Shown here: piece after piece, positions 1-12,387 of the stretch | Layout of the letters: every line of letters begins with the position of its first letter | Position numbering within the stretch: the first letter of the stretch is position 1 | DNA from: Dryocosmus kuriphilus | Lineage: Eukaryota > Arthropoda > Insecta > Hymenoptera > Cynipidae | Length of the DNA stretch: 64,000 nt | Assembly (NCBI GenBank): GCA_038277395.1 | Contig: CM076190.1 | Span: 237,577,177-237,641,176, forward strand | Direction: 5' to 3' | Made by a program: the position numbers and the translations under genes | Notes under the pieces: generated by a model | The model's input: the letters and a program-made list of their open reading frames with translations, nothing else | Databases searched by the model: none | Told to the model about the DNA's origin: nothing

Positions 1-40
1 ATATTGTTTAAATATTCATACTCTATGTGAGAGAATTTAT

Positions 41-480
41 AGGCTTCGGAAGAATCAATCATGGTTCTTCTAGTAGATAAACCAATACCAAAGTAACTAA
101 AGCGTATAAGTCATTCACTTCTGCTTCTTCCGTCTAGAAGGTAAGCTGGGTGGAGACTTTTTGCCAGTTGATTTTGCTGAACACTGTAATTATTCTTTCG
201 TACATACCGCCGATGACCTTACGTGGGTAGCGAAAGTTTTAATGCATTTATTATTATATGATAGAAGTTTTAGGCTTCCGGACCTTCGATCATGGTTTCT
301 TTAGTATATAAACCAATCCCAAAGCAACTGAAATATATACGTGATCGACTTCTGCTCCTTTTTTCCAGAAGGCAAGCAAAGGTGAAAATTTTTTGCGAGG
401 TGACTGCGCTGAACACTGTTATTTTTTTTCGCACATACCGCCGAAGTCCTTACGCGGTGAGCGAAAGTGTTAAATGTGGA
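41..480 (-). repeat. Two tandem copies of a 231-bp unit
   Basis: Bases 41-271 and 272 to about 480 are diverged direct repeats with a 231-bp offset. Each opens with a GGCTTC..GATCATGGTT block and ends in a GCGAAAGT block. They lie at the 3' side of the minus-strand R2-like element and may be part of its 3' untranslated region. No coding sense was recognised here. Confidence 0.7.
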
Positions 481-599
481 AAACTCACACCTTTGGATGC
501 TCTTTTAGAGCTACCAATCCAGATATTACATATTAAAAGGTACAGAGTTGACGGACCAGATAAAGTGACCCAGGAAGGACTGCCTTTTGCATCCAGCTT

Positions 600-2150
600 A
601 CTGTGTTGAAGCTTGGTGTTGAGAAGCCGGAATTTTTTTTAGTTGGCTCAAGAGGGAATCGTTCATACATCTAAAGCAGCCAATAATGAGATCTACAAGA
701 TGGACTTTGCAGCCTGGATGCAGCCTACCCAATTCAGAAAGCACAGATGGATATTACATCCGTTCCTTTTCATCCTTCGATGTAATGTTACCATGAGCTG
801 GCGCCGAAAACTCAATCACATGAATATCCTTTGTCTCCAGGTCTTGGAGGACAGTTTCAGGCTCCATCGCACTGATACACTGAGTAGTGGGACGAAAAGT
901 TCAGGTAGATCTTACTCTGGTTATTTTCTACAACGGACTCCAGATCCCCTTGGGTTTGTGGCAAGACGAGTGTTCCATTAACACCACAGAAGTGACGAAG
1001 ACGGTAATACAGTACCTTAAGAACCGCATTGTGCCTGTCAGTATACTCGTAACGCGCATAACTTGAGCATCCACTCAGGATATGTCCGAGTGTTTCTGGC
1101 CCTCGCTTGCATTCTCGGAAGTTGGTATCGCCGACAGGTATATTCATCACATGATCGCGGTAAGCGAGGATGTCGATAACGCCGTCCTGATATGCCAAAA
1201 GGAATCTTTCGGTCTCCGATCTCAGTCCAGCAGACTCGAGAAGCATGTTAGACAAGTCCCTCGATAGTTCCTCTATACGTATTACTTCGTAGAACTGACA
1301 GTGAAACCGTGAAATTCTAGTGAATAAATGTTGGTGCATTAGTCGCGTGAGAGAATCTATGCTATTTGCCATTGAACAGGATGTTGCCAAGACATTTCTC
1401 CGATGAAGACACTCCAAAATCAATAGTCCTCTTCATCCTTGTTCTAGGACAATGACTTCATTGGATTCTCATCATTCTATGCGTTTTTCGGGCAATGTCG
1501 TTCAACTCATCGACGTTCGACTCCAGTGACAAAAGTGTATAGAAATAAGGTAACAGCAAGCCTATTGGTCGCCTGGATCTTATTTTTTCCTAGATGACTT
1601 TGAAGCCCAAATTGTTCTGAGAATTAGACGATAGCAGTTTTGTAGAGCCACTTTTACCACACGAACATTTTGATTTTCCGCTTGCGGAATACTAAGATAT
1701 GCGTATGTCTCTCCATTAACAGCATGCTGAATGGTATTTCCGGTTATAAGTTGAATATCTTGATCGTCACTCGATGATCTTTCTACTAGCTTTCCTTTCC
1801 AGTGCTGGACGCACGCACATTTGTCGAGACCAGAGGTAATTTCCATACTGCCCCAATCCGAGGATCCGATGGTAATTCTGGGGTGCCTGAAGTTTCGAAA
1901 CCCTATCCTCCAAACAGACTCCTGGAGAATATACCCTAGTAGACAGGGAAATAGGCCAACGAGGACGGGCTGGATATTGACCGTAAGCTTCCCGCGAGCA
2001 CAAATAGGGGCCCCAGTGACTCCAGAATACAGTTTATTTAGGAGCTGGTAGATCTTCCTTCCAGGTGAACCAACAGGGACCCATAAGCGGACCAGGTGCA
2101 CCAGGAGATGTCCCAGCTTATTCGATTAATGGCCAGGACGGGAATCTCCA
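600..2150 (-). pseudogene. Decayed R2-like non-LTR retrotransposon ORF (3' half)
   Basis: The minus strand encodes the C-terminal half of a reverse transcriptase polyprotein of the restriction-like-endonuclease (RLE) type. About 2101-1580 carries late RT/thumb sequence. About 1423-857 carries the linker with a CCHC-type knuckle (C..C, then HILSGC). The frame then shifts into an endonuclease block with the signature VIEFSAPA near 780-870. Such proteins copy their RNA into nicked target DNA. The reading is spread over several frames with stops, and the Asp expected in the PD motif before VIEFSAPA reads as Glu (EPET). The N-terminus and RT palm are missing or scrambled. It abuts an oppositely oriented element at about 2150. 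The assignment is recall of family motifs, not a search. Confidence 0.75.
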
Positions 2151-5100
2151 TGATGCAAATAAATCACTATCACAGTAAAGGCGTCTCAATCTTGGCCTGG
2201 CGCATGGAAGTGGGACAGACATGTATAGTCCTAATCTAAGAACCCTGGTCATATAGGAAAAGGATTATTCGACAAGGAGTGTGTAGCTTCCCATGCAAGG
2301 TGCCAAACGAAAAAGCACTCAGGGCATGCATAGCCGTCAAGGGTATGGATGCAATATTGATATTTAATACTGCTCCAGGGATCTCGCAGAAATTAAGGTG
2401 AGACCCAGGAGAAATTGTGAAGAATGGCTAGAGGTATATGTTACCTCAGCGTATTTTCCGGGTGATGCTGTGGGGACTCAACCTAATATGGAGGTTGAGG
2501 TCCTTATACAGTATGTTCAAGAGAATAAGATTCCTCTGCTTTTAGGTCGTGATGCTAACGCTCACCATATAATCTTAAGTAGCACGAACATTAATGAGGG
2601 CGGTAGAGATCTAATAGAATACCTACCTGGCACTGAACTGGAGGTACTTAATCGAGGTAATAACCCCACAGTCCAGAATAAAAAGAGGAGTGAGTTTGTC
2701 GAAATGACTCTGCGCTCGGTAGAACAGAGGAGCAAGTTAGGGAGATAGAGAGTCTCTTGCGAGGAGCCTTTCTTGGGCCACAAATACATCTTGTTCAATT
2801 TGGCCTTGAGAAACCCAGAGGTTTCGAAGTTCGAAGACCTCAGGAACACACATTAGGCTCCTACAATGAGGAACTCAAACGCAGGCATGGGGAGTTTTCC
2901 ACAAGTGAGGGAACAATAGATGAATTAGAGTGCGCCGCGGATTCTTTGCGGACGACTTTGAAGATATCTTTTGAGAAAAAAACTGCCCTATGAGGACAAT
3001 AAGATCTAGGGAAGGGGCCGAGTTGTAAAACAACCACCTACAGAGTCACAGAAAAAAGACTAGAAAGTTGCGTAATAGGGCAAGCAGAACTAAACTTCCG
3101 TCAGACTGGGACAAATATAAGCAGGCTTAAAGTGACTACAAGGAAAACCTTGGGATTGACAAACAAGACGACTGGACTGACTTCTGCAAGGACGCGAAAT
3201 ACAATTCGAGCGCAGCGATGCTTGAAAATATCCTGACCAAAGACATGGAGACTCCCCTCGGACATATAAGGCTCGGCAATGGCGAGCTTGCAGAGGACGA
3301 AGAAGAAAGTCTGATTCGCATGATGGAAGTTCACTTTCCATTCCTTCAGCAACAACAAACCGAACAGGAAGAGAAATGCTTGGGCTTGAAGAAGGAGAAG
3401 GCCGACTGGTAATTGGCAGCAAAGCTCGTTTATAGTAGGAATGTATAATGGGCCGTTAGGTTCCTCTGCTCCTACAAATCGACAGGGGCGGATGGTGTTT
3501 ACCCACGGAGGGCAGCAAGCCTTCCAGGCGGGGTGCTCTGTAGAAACTGCGCTCCACTACGCTGTAAAATGGTTGGAGCAGCAGCTTGAACAAGGAGGAT
3601 ACACGGTGGGCTCTTTCTTGTACATATAGGGTACCCAGAAGTCATCTGTCATCTGCCAGCTGGTAGACCGGATAAGAATCATGCTACGCAGGAATAATCT
3701 CGAAAGCAGTTGAGAAAGGCCAGGTTAGGAGAGTGTCGCCATGGGGATGCGCACAGGGGCGTGTGATGTCAACTCTACTGTGGTGTATTGTAGTCGACAG
3801 TCTCCTACGTGAGTTGAATCAGAAAATATACTTTCGTCAAGCAGACGCGGAACACATTGCAATCTTAATCAGGCGGACTAATCTGGACATATTGATGGGG
3901 CTGACAAGGTCAGCACTGCGCATTGTAGAGATCTGGTGTGAGAACACAGGGCTCTCGATGAACCCGGAGAAGACCAGTTAGGTTATCTTTACTAGGAAAT
4001 AAAAAATATGGCAGTTTGAGGCTTCTGCAGTCCGTGGCAAGAAGCTAATGAGCTCAGAGTCGTTAAATATCTGGGAGTTACCCTGGATTGCAGAGGGAAC
4101 TGAGCGAAGCATCTGGAAGTCCATTGATGAAAGTTTATCAAAATATTTTATATGTTAGAAGAGTGTTTGGCCTGACACGGTGTTTAGAGCCAAAAATGAT
4201 TGCCTGACTCTACTCCGCTGTCCTTAAACCATGGGTTCTATACGCTGCAGTAGTCTGGCGTCCACGATCTGAACTCTAAACGATGTAGGAAAAACTATAA
4301 AGTTTGCAAATGCTAGCGTTCACAGGGGTGACAGGAGCAATGAGAACTACGCACACAGCGGCATTAGCCTATTTTCTATGCGAAGTACCACTGTACGTTG
4401 CGATATCTGCCGGGGCGGAAAGAGAGATGTGCTGCCTAGTAAGTGCAAAAAGATGAACGTAGGTGACTATAAACACAAGGCTTTCTTTCGGAGGACATAA
4501 GCACAATACCATTACTAGGAATGAGACAAGATTAAATATCAAAACGCTTAAATTTCACCAAAGCTCTCCAAGTCATCATCCCAAGTAGGAATTTACGGCA
4601 AGCCTAGGGTGTCCCAAACCTCCAAGTGGAAATCTGGTAAACAGACGTCTCAAATGCGGAAGAAGGTAGAGGAGCAGTGATACTTGACAGCGGGAAGGAG
4701 GAAGGGGAGGAAAACCCCACTTGGAAAGCATGCCACAGTCCTTCAGACGGAGGCCTTGGCTGTACTGAGATGCGCTGAAATACTTATAGAGGAGAACGCG
4801 GATGTCCGGCGGACCCCGATCTGCTAGGACAGCCAAGCGACGCTAAACGCAGTTGGCAAACCAGATATACCATCAGAACTGGTTTGGGAATGCAAAAGAG
4901 CCTTAAACCAACTAGCAGAGGGGAAGAATATAATCTATATGTGGGACTCTGGTCACAAAGGTGTCAAAGGGAATGAGAAGTCAGACCAGTTGGAAAAAAG
5001 TGGTGCAGAAAGGAGATACATAAGCCCGGAACCGGTACTAAGCGAGCGCCATTTTGCATGAGGTTGGCTATTAAAGACTGGATACGGGAAAGGCAACGGG

Positions 5101-5580
5101 AGTACGGGGAACAAGGTAAGAGTTTCGATAGGATAAGGCCATACTGGGCTACGATTAGGGGATGGACCAGGCCATTAAGATCCTGAAGTTGTCCCCAATA
5201 ACGATACAAGAATAATGTTTCAAATGCTCACATGACACAAAAATTTGAATTCTCACAAGGGCAAGATGGGCCTCAGTCCTACAGCAGAGTGCGGAGAATA
5301 TGACACGGAGATGAGATCTTCCTGAACGTTCTATGATGTTCGGCACCTGCCAGGCTTCTGAAACAAGTCCTCGGGGATCATTTTATGGAATCTGGGTATA
5401 TCAAAACGCTAAACGTGGGTGACATTCTAGGCTTCATTGCGAGGTCCGGAATGGTCCAATAAGAGTAGACCTCTATAGGTGTGGCACAATGAACTTCTGA
5501 GCGCCAAGGTGGACCTCTATCGGGGGCCCCTCGCCCGCTAATAATCTAAATAACTAACTAACCTTAGTTTTTGCTTTAAT
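2150..5580 (+). pseudogene. Decayed Jockey/I-group non-LTR retrotransposon ORF2
   Basis: Remnants appear in order along the plus strand. The endonuclease N-terminus (LI*EPW) lies near 2220. The core of the apurinic-type endonuclease lies at 2398-2748 (GRDANAHH, then STNINEGGRDLIEYL). Reverse transcriptase blocks lie at 3441-3981, and RNase H/C-terminal traces run to about 5400. The catalytic YADD box should lie near 3835-3855 but reads as Asp-Ala-Glu-His, so even a repaired frame would lack the metal-binding aspartates. There are many stops and frameshifts. The 3' end carries a short run of TAAC units (about 5548-5566) instead of poly(A), a tail style seen in R1/I-type elements. It is certainly inactive. 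Confidence 0.8.
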
Positions 5581-5654
5581 TGCACAAAATGTTTTTTAAA
5601 AAATTCATTTTCACCCAAAATTTTAAAAAAGTGTCACTTTTTGGACACACTGTA

Positions 5655-5835
5655 TTCGAATCCAATGCGCGAGACACGAAAATATACTGGTAATGTTTCG
5701 ATCTTTCACTTTGAAAGGTCTCTACGCACAAATATAGGGAGGTATACAAACACCGAGCGCGTAGTGTGAGGTAAATATGTCATCGAGCGCGAAGCGTGAG
5801 TGTCAATAGACGAATATGCCAGTGCAGCGGGCAGA
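5655..5835 (+). repeat. 3' end fragment of the Helentron-like repeat (copy D)
   Basis: This stretch repeats the CACCGAGCGCGTAG and GAGCGCGAAGCG blocks found at the 3' ends of the copies at 12.4-13.6 kb and 49.4-50.7 kb. It ends with a degraded hairpin (CAGCGGGCAG). The 5' part of the element is absent. Confidence 0.6.
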
Positions 5836-6480
5836 TTTTTAAAGAATTTTTATGCAAAAAGAAGTATTTTTGACTAACATATTGTTATCTGGTTTTATAC
5901 TGCCACCACTCGTTTGCTATTTTAAGTTTATCAAAGCAGTTATAAATAGGAAAGAAACAGTTTTCTCCATTTACATTCAAATATGCAAATTTGTTGAGAT
6001 TTCGGCCGCAGTTATGGATGCAACATTTTATATTTCTAACTTTTCATGTTAGGTTCGAATTCAGCAAGCTCAGAAACCCCATTATACAAAATTTCATACC
6101 AAAATTTAAAAAGGACTCTAATTCGGATTCCATATTGGATCCACTGTTTGGAATTTTTTACTTTTGATGTAAAATTCGAAATCAGCGTCCCCGAAAACTT
6201 TCGTACACCAAGTTTCACACAAATCGGACAAGAAGTCGACTTCGGGACACTTTCATGTATCTTATAGCACACTGTGAGGCTTGGACGCATTACTTAATGT
6301 ATGGAAGACATCTAACGTTCCTTTCGTTGAAAATAAGTATACGTAAAATAATATTTAGGGAGTATTCATGCGCCTCACGAAGTTTCGTACCTTGAATCTG
6401 ATGTTCGGGAACACAAATATCGCGGAAGGGCAAGGCTTTCGCCCACGCCCGTGCAGAAATTTCCCCATTTAGACGCATTT
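5836..6480. repeat. Dispersed repeat fragments, no gene
   Basis: Around 6046-6240 there are two diverged copies of a roughly 120-bp unit (TTAGGTTCGAATTCAGC and AAAATTCGAAATCAGC). The stretch at about 6360-6440 is also present, diverged, at about 38,640-38,715 (shared core CCTTGAATCTGATGTT). Short open frames occur on both strands but match nothing I recognise. 6481-6900 shows nothing beyond unique AT-rich sequence. Confidence 0.45.
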
Positions 6481-6904
6481 AGAAAGTGATACTGATAAGG
6501 CCCTGAGCAGTATTTCTATTCTGAATCAAAGACAGCTAATAAAAATAGGCGCTAACGAGGCGGGCAGACAGGAATATTTGTTATGATCTATCAACATATT
6601 TTCGCTAAGCCGCTAAAAAATAATTTGATTACACCCAGATACACACAGTAGGAAAATTTTCTTTTGCGAAGTTTTGAAGAGACCTACCCGAAGTCTGGTA
6701 TATTGGAAAAGCAAACAATGAACGCGCCAAAAGTGGCGCTGCGGCACCATAACTAAATGGTCGCCAAGAGTGTACATGTTTACGTACGATCATATGGATT
6801 AGTGGGAATAATTAGAAAATTAAGCGTTCTTCAGTTAGTTAGTGTGTTTTAGTTTAATTGGTTAGTGTTTATCGCATGCTTTTTCTGGACTTAGATAGCT
6901 TATT

Positions 6905-9490
6905 TAGCCCAGTAGTGGGCAATGTACCATATATGTAACGGTGGGAGGGGTGACTTTGGGAGCTGCTGGATGTAAATACAAGTGACAGTGGACTCCCAAA
7001 GTTTCAGAAATTATGTTCGGTTATTGTTCCATCAGTTGTGCACGTGCGGTCGCCGTGATCTGACACCTGCTCGTTCCTAAGTGGTTTTTACGATTTGATA
7101 TTTTAAGATTTTCTCACATCCTCATTATGTTCGACGAAGAGTAGGTATTATTATGCATTCATCATCCTTAAAAATTATATTTCATTATATTTTTCGGTAG
7201 TGTAGATGTTTACTGAAAGTAGTAACATGGATAGTGATGAATTTTTGTTTATCACATGAATATAATCAGTTAGAAAGTTGTGTGTCCCATATATGGTACG
7301 CTGCCCGGTTCGCACGTGACTGACATTCTTTTATTTTTTCCTGGTTTTCAGGCAATTGTCATCATTACTTGAACCCGGACTGTCAGTGCAACAGGCAATT
7401 GATATCCTTTTAGATGGTAGTGATGAGGTACTCGGAAGGGAAATTCATATTGCTCCTCCTGAACCAAATTATATGACGGATGAAGACCAGTAGATGAAAA
7501 TTTCGGCGTTATGTCTGTAGACAACCTCAGTAAACGTCAGTTGGTAGCTGAGGCGTAAGTAAGATCTCTTCATGATCGTTCTTCATCACCAATCACAGGT
7601 TAGTCTAGAAATAGACCTAGCACTAGTTCCACGATTTCAAAGAGTGCAAAACTTCATCAAAATGCTTCTCTAAAGAGAAGAATCCCACCAAAACCCGTTA
7701 AAATGGGCCGTGTAATAAAACGCAAGAAAAAATCTCAGGCTGCTCCTGAGATTGACGCGGAATGGATCAAAGGGGACTTTGAAGATGTGTCGAGAATTTT
7801 TCCCACACCTAACTACTCAGCATACGCAGATTTCTCTCCAGTTGAAATATTCGAATGTTTCATCGATGATGAAGTTATAAACCTCATAACGACTGAATCA
7901 AACCGCTATGCCATCCAAAAAAATATAATTTGCAATCCGTTCACCACCGACGAGCTGCGATGTTTTCTGGGCATACTATTTTTCTCAAGTTATCATTACT
8001 TGCCCTCTAAGAGGCTTTACTGGGAAAAACCTCCTGATACCCATGTACCCCTTGTTAGTGATGCTATGCGACTCAAGAGATTTGAACAAGTTCTCAGATG
8101 CTTTTATGTCATTGATAACGAGATTTTCAATCCAAAGATGACAGACAAATTGTGGAAGCTAAGACCTCTAATAGATATATTGAAAAAAAATTCTCTCTAA
8201 ATTTCGTCCCTGAGAAAAACATGTCATACGATGAGAGTATGGTGAGGTATTTTGGGAAGTTTCATCTGAAACAGTTCATCCCAACGAAGCCTATTCATTT
8301 TGGATACAAAGTATGGTCACTGAACACACCGAGTGGATATCTTGTTGATTTTGATGTTTACCAGGGAAAGAGTGGGAATGACTACACTCATGTCGAGAAA
8401 TTGGTAGGAAAATGTGCTGCTCCATTGCTTATAATGATAAAAAACTTTCCAGACAAAATTAAGTCCTTACTTTCCATTTTTACATCGTTCATTTGTTTAC
8501 AACATTCAAACTCCTCTCACACATGCAACAGTTGGGATATGGCGCAACTGGCATATTTCGGGAAAATAGGATTCCCAAATCTTGTCCTCTGGCTAGTAAG
8601 AAAGTTTTGAAAAAATGCCCCCGAGGTCACATAAAGAGTATCATAAATAAACCACATGGTGTTCTCCTCTACAAATGGCGAGATAATACGGTAGTATCTG
8701 CTTTTTCTAATACATATGGCATCAATCCTGTGACCAACGTATCTCGGTACTCATTTGCGAACAAGGCTCAGGTCCAGGTTCCCCGTCCTGCACTACTGAC
8801 CAAGTATAATATAGTAATGGAAGGTACAGATCGTATGGACCAAAACGTGAATTTATACCGTATTCAAACAAGGAATAGAAAATGGTACTGGCCGTTAGTC
8901 ATCTGGATGCTGAATGTATCGCTTCAAAATGCCTGGATTCTTCATCGACATGCAGGGAATAACATTTTGCAGCTGGACTTCAGAAGAGGGATTGCACTGA
9001 AGTATTTGAAGACATATAGCACCCAGAAGAAGGCAACTGGGCCTCGGTAGACGAAAACATTTGATCAGTCCAGATTTGACAGCAAAGATCATTTCTTGGA
9101 GAAAATTCCTGATAACAAACCATAGACCACATCATGCTATTACTGCGCAATGTGTGATGTTTGATTGTATACAGACTGTTTCAAAAGTTATCACAATATG
9201 ACATAAATATTGAATTACATACGATGGATCTAAATTGCATGTATCAAATCACAAAAGGTTTCTTTATTGTTCAATATTCAGTTTACAAAAAATATACCTA
9301 CGTACTTTGACAATACATATTTACCTACTGTACATGACTTAATGATATAATTTTGATTTTTAACAAATTAGTCGTGAACAAACAGTTTTTCATTTCTAAA
9401 TTTGCTTTATCTTTCCTAAAGAACCACATGTTGCGAGAATACACGATCGTACCAGGAAGTGGACAACGTACCATATATTGTACATCTAAA
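6905..9490 (+). mobile_element. Decayed piggyBac-type DNA transposon
   Basis: The element brackets a piggyBac transposase pseudogene. Near each end is a variant of the palindrome GTACCATATATGGTAC: at about 6922 (AATGTACCATATATGTAAC), 7287 (CCCATATATGGTAC) and 9468 (GTACCATATATTGTAC). The left end starts near the GCCCAGTAGTGGGC hairpin at 6907. A TTAA target duplication, expected for this family, is not clean at either side, so the exact ends are uncertain. Confidence 0.7.
7348..9206 (+). pseudogene. piggyBac transposase pseudogene
   Basis: Transposase remnants cover the whole protein. The acidic N-terminus (APPEPN, then DNLSKRQL) has stops near 7494, 7556 and 7603. The DDE_Tnp_1_7 core starts with the open stretch 7703-8200, shifts frame near 8180-8200 into 8206-8450 ([11 protein letters not shown], first catalytic Asp present), and shifts again near 8450-8490 into 8493-9050. 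The second catalytic Asp, normally followed by Asn in a DN-x-FTS motif, appears replaced by Val-His (VHLFTT). The last pair is kept in GTDRMDQ near 8824-8845. A TAG at 9048 precedes the cysteine-rich tail (CAMCDV, TDCFKSYH) that closes at 9206. With frameshifts, several stops and a lost catalytic residue it cannot be active. Confidence 0.85.
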
Positions 9491-10560
9491 TTCACCTAAA
9501 TGTAATTATTTAAAAAATAAAATAATGGTATATTCTTCATTAGAGAGGATCTTTTGAAGAGAAACCAAGGAAAATTTTGCCAAAAAATATTAAAATCGAA
9601 CTAAGACCACTACTGTGTTAGTTACGCAAGAGCTACAAGTGCAAGCGTACTCCAAACGATTCACTTATGCAAACAATTACACCTGCTGGTTTTACATCTG
9701 TCATGAATTTTACTGTCCAATCGCCCTTGTAGTGAGAAAAAAATTTCACCAACATTTTAAACACTTCGGTTTCTCTATTCTTATTTTTGTGCAGTCGAAA
9801 ACGAATCCTGTTGTTGACCGAAATCTCTCAAAGCATTTTGGCATGTTTCATTCAATTCCTTCTTTCGGCACCCGTCTTACAACTGATTGTGAAATTGAAG
9901 CTAGATTTTTCACTGTATCATAAAAATACTCCCAACAGTGTCATGAGAAACTTTACTAAAGAAAATTGCAAGTGCACTAAATAAGAGATATCCAACTTCA
10001 ACTTTGTAGTAGTAAGCGTAAAGCAATAAGTAAATACTTGCGGTTTTCCTCTTTAGTATTTAATTCTCTCAAACACTCAGTGCGTTTATCTACCTCTTCA
10101 ATTGTTCCAAACAAGTTTCGCCTTCTGATTTTGATAGTTCCAAAATATTGGCACTTTTTGAACACGTAAATTGAAATTTGTCTTCATTTTCGTGTCCCAA
10201 CAATTGACGCAACAAACTGCCAAATGTGCGTTGGTGTTCCATGTTCCATTGCAAATTCCGTGTTTGAGATTAATAATAATCAGCTCAAAGGGTTCGATAA
10301 TTAACGCAGCAGCACACTTTACATTTATCGCCCAATTAGTCATTAAAATAGTCGATGCTTAAAGTTAGCAGCTATGTTTTGACATGTATTTAATTCATTC
10401 TGGTCGGCCAGATTGCTTAGTTCGCGCAGGGACTCATAATGTCGCTGGTTATGCCGGTTGCCACACTGCTGCGCGCGTCTTTATTCAACCTAACCTAGTT
10501 ATAGCACATATAAGTGCATGTAATGTTTTTTTTATGAATTTCATGAATTATATACTCTTA
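9490..10560. other. AT-rich stretch with no supported gene
   Basis: Several open frames of 60-100 codons exist on both strands, but none shows recognisable domains, splice structure or repeat membership. A GC-richer patch at about 10,395-10,495 is unexplained. Confidence 0.4.
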
Positions 10561-10623
10561 ATAAAAAAATCCCAAAGGATGGAAAGAAAAAGGAAACGTG
10601 CACAAGAAGTCGAGGGAATGCGC

Positions 10624-10972
10624 GTAAAGCACATCGCGCATGATGTCAAGAACTAAATAGTTTTTCATCCAGTAGTGAAAGTGATGTGACAACAATACCA
10701 GGTTCTGATGTTTTTACAGAAGGCAGGTATTTAACATAACGTTTATGAAAGTACTTATAAAAAGATATTTTTTTAATAAAGAAGGATATTAAAATTTAAC
10801 ATTTTTCTTTGATAAATGTAAATACACAAATAATATGAGAACCGCAATTGGTCAATCAGACAGTAGAACCTGATTCTTCAAATATGTCTGCAGGATGGAT
10901 GTTGAGAATGAAGAGGCTGATTTTTTTATCGCAGATGATACAGATCTAGAAATGAAGCAATTACAGGAGTGA
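10624..10972 (+). pseudogene. Two exon-like fragments of an unknown acidic protein
   Basis: A frame reading Ser/Asp-rich residues (SSSSESDVTT, then GSDVFTEG) ends at about 10,724 on a GGCAG|GTATTT junction. A second open stretch follows the acceptor CTGCAG at about 10,893 and reads MDVENEEADFFIADD before a TGA at the place where a GTGAGC donor might once have been. Composition and splice-like borders suggest exons of a decayed gene. The family was not recognised, and it could be an unrelated upstream copy of the broken gene that starts at 11,934. Confidence 0.35.
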
Positions 10973-10979
10973 GCTAAGT

Positions 10980-11930
10980 CGATTGAATCGGTTAGAGTTT
11001 TCTAGAAGGATGAAATTAATCAACTCTGAAATGAAAAATGATCAATGAAAAATCGGGTCCACAACATCTGTTGGGAAATGGAAGGCTACACATTTCTTAT
11101 GTTTCCTGTTATATTGTCGTCCCACAATTCTCTTAAATATTCTCAGTAAAACGCTGTACACACATTTCTTATTGTTTCATACAGCTTGTCGAATATTATA
11201 TTCAGAAAGGTTTTGTAAAAAATATATAGATGAAGCGAAGGAATATTTGAGAGCCTTATTTATAGATATGGGACTATAGGAATTAAATGTAAGCAGTGCA
11301 CTGTTACCAAAAAAGCATCCAACAATGTAATTTTTAACGAATGATTATTACTTATCCTTGTGATAGAAAATATTTGTAAATGTGGGAGCAGAAGAGCGTA
11401 CCCGCGAATAATGAACAAAATCCCATAAAAAAATGGAATGCAAATTAGTTAAGCTACCTATTCATCTAGCAGAAGGTAACACAAACACAGAATATGTTAT
11501 GCTATTGTTACACCAGGAATAGATCTATTATTTTGAATTTATTAATAAAACCCACAAAAGCAAAAATTCATCAGCAACGTTTTTCAGAATATGTAATATT
11601 TTGTTTATTATTATCACTCAACGACATAACAAAGAAAAGAAGGTTACAAAGGAACGTTATGATCCAATATTGTAACGATACAATTAATTTATTTTACTTG
11701 AGTCATTGAAAAAGATGTATTAATATTGTGTATTATCTATTCAGTGAAAGTCTGAATTTTGAAATGTCGCACCGCGCCTTCAGCGCCACCTTATTGTAAA
11801 TGGAATCAACTCAAGTGATTGCTTTCATCCTTTGTCAATCTTCAACGTTTGCTGCGAATGACTTCTGCTCGACTTCGTGGTTTCTTTGAAAATTTATCTA
11901 TAAAATTCGTCGATCCTATGAAAAACTGAA
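10980..11930. other. AT-rich stretch with no supported gene
   Basis: Apart from a 71-codon open frame near 11,494 with no recognisable features, I see nothing here. The last 150 bases before 11,934 are presumably the 5' flank of the gene starting there. Confidence 0.35.
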
Positions 11931-12387
11931 AACATGGCGTCCTTAAATTCTTCGGCACAAGGTAAATTGTTATTTTTCTACAATTTTTGATATTATTCAC
12001 CACTTTTTTTCAGTAAGGAATAATAAGTTAGGATTTCATTAAAAAATGTGTAGCCTGTTAGCACATTTTCGAAACTTGTCCTTTTTGCAAGTTTATCCCG
12101 CCATCTTTTCGCACATTTATGCAGTACGGATTGAATGAATGAAATAGATCTAATCTAAGCAACAAAGTTATAAAAAAAAATATAATAATAATTTATGTGA
12201 AAATACGTTTCTATCTTCTCAATCTTGAAATTCTAGGAGAAGATTGCATTACGTATGAAGAATGGAGTCGGAAAATAAATAATTGTTTTCAAATAAAATT
12301 TTACAACAACTTTGAAGTCATATATAGTGTTAAAAATTTTTCGCGTCATATATTTCCTTTCATTCTTTCAGTATTCGAAAAATTTTT

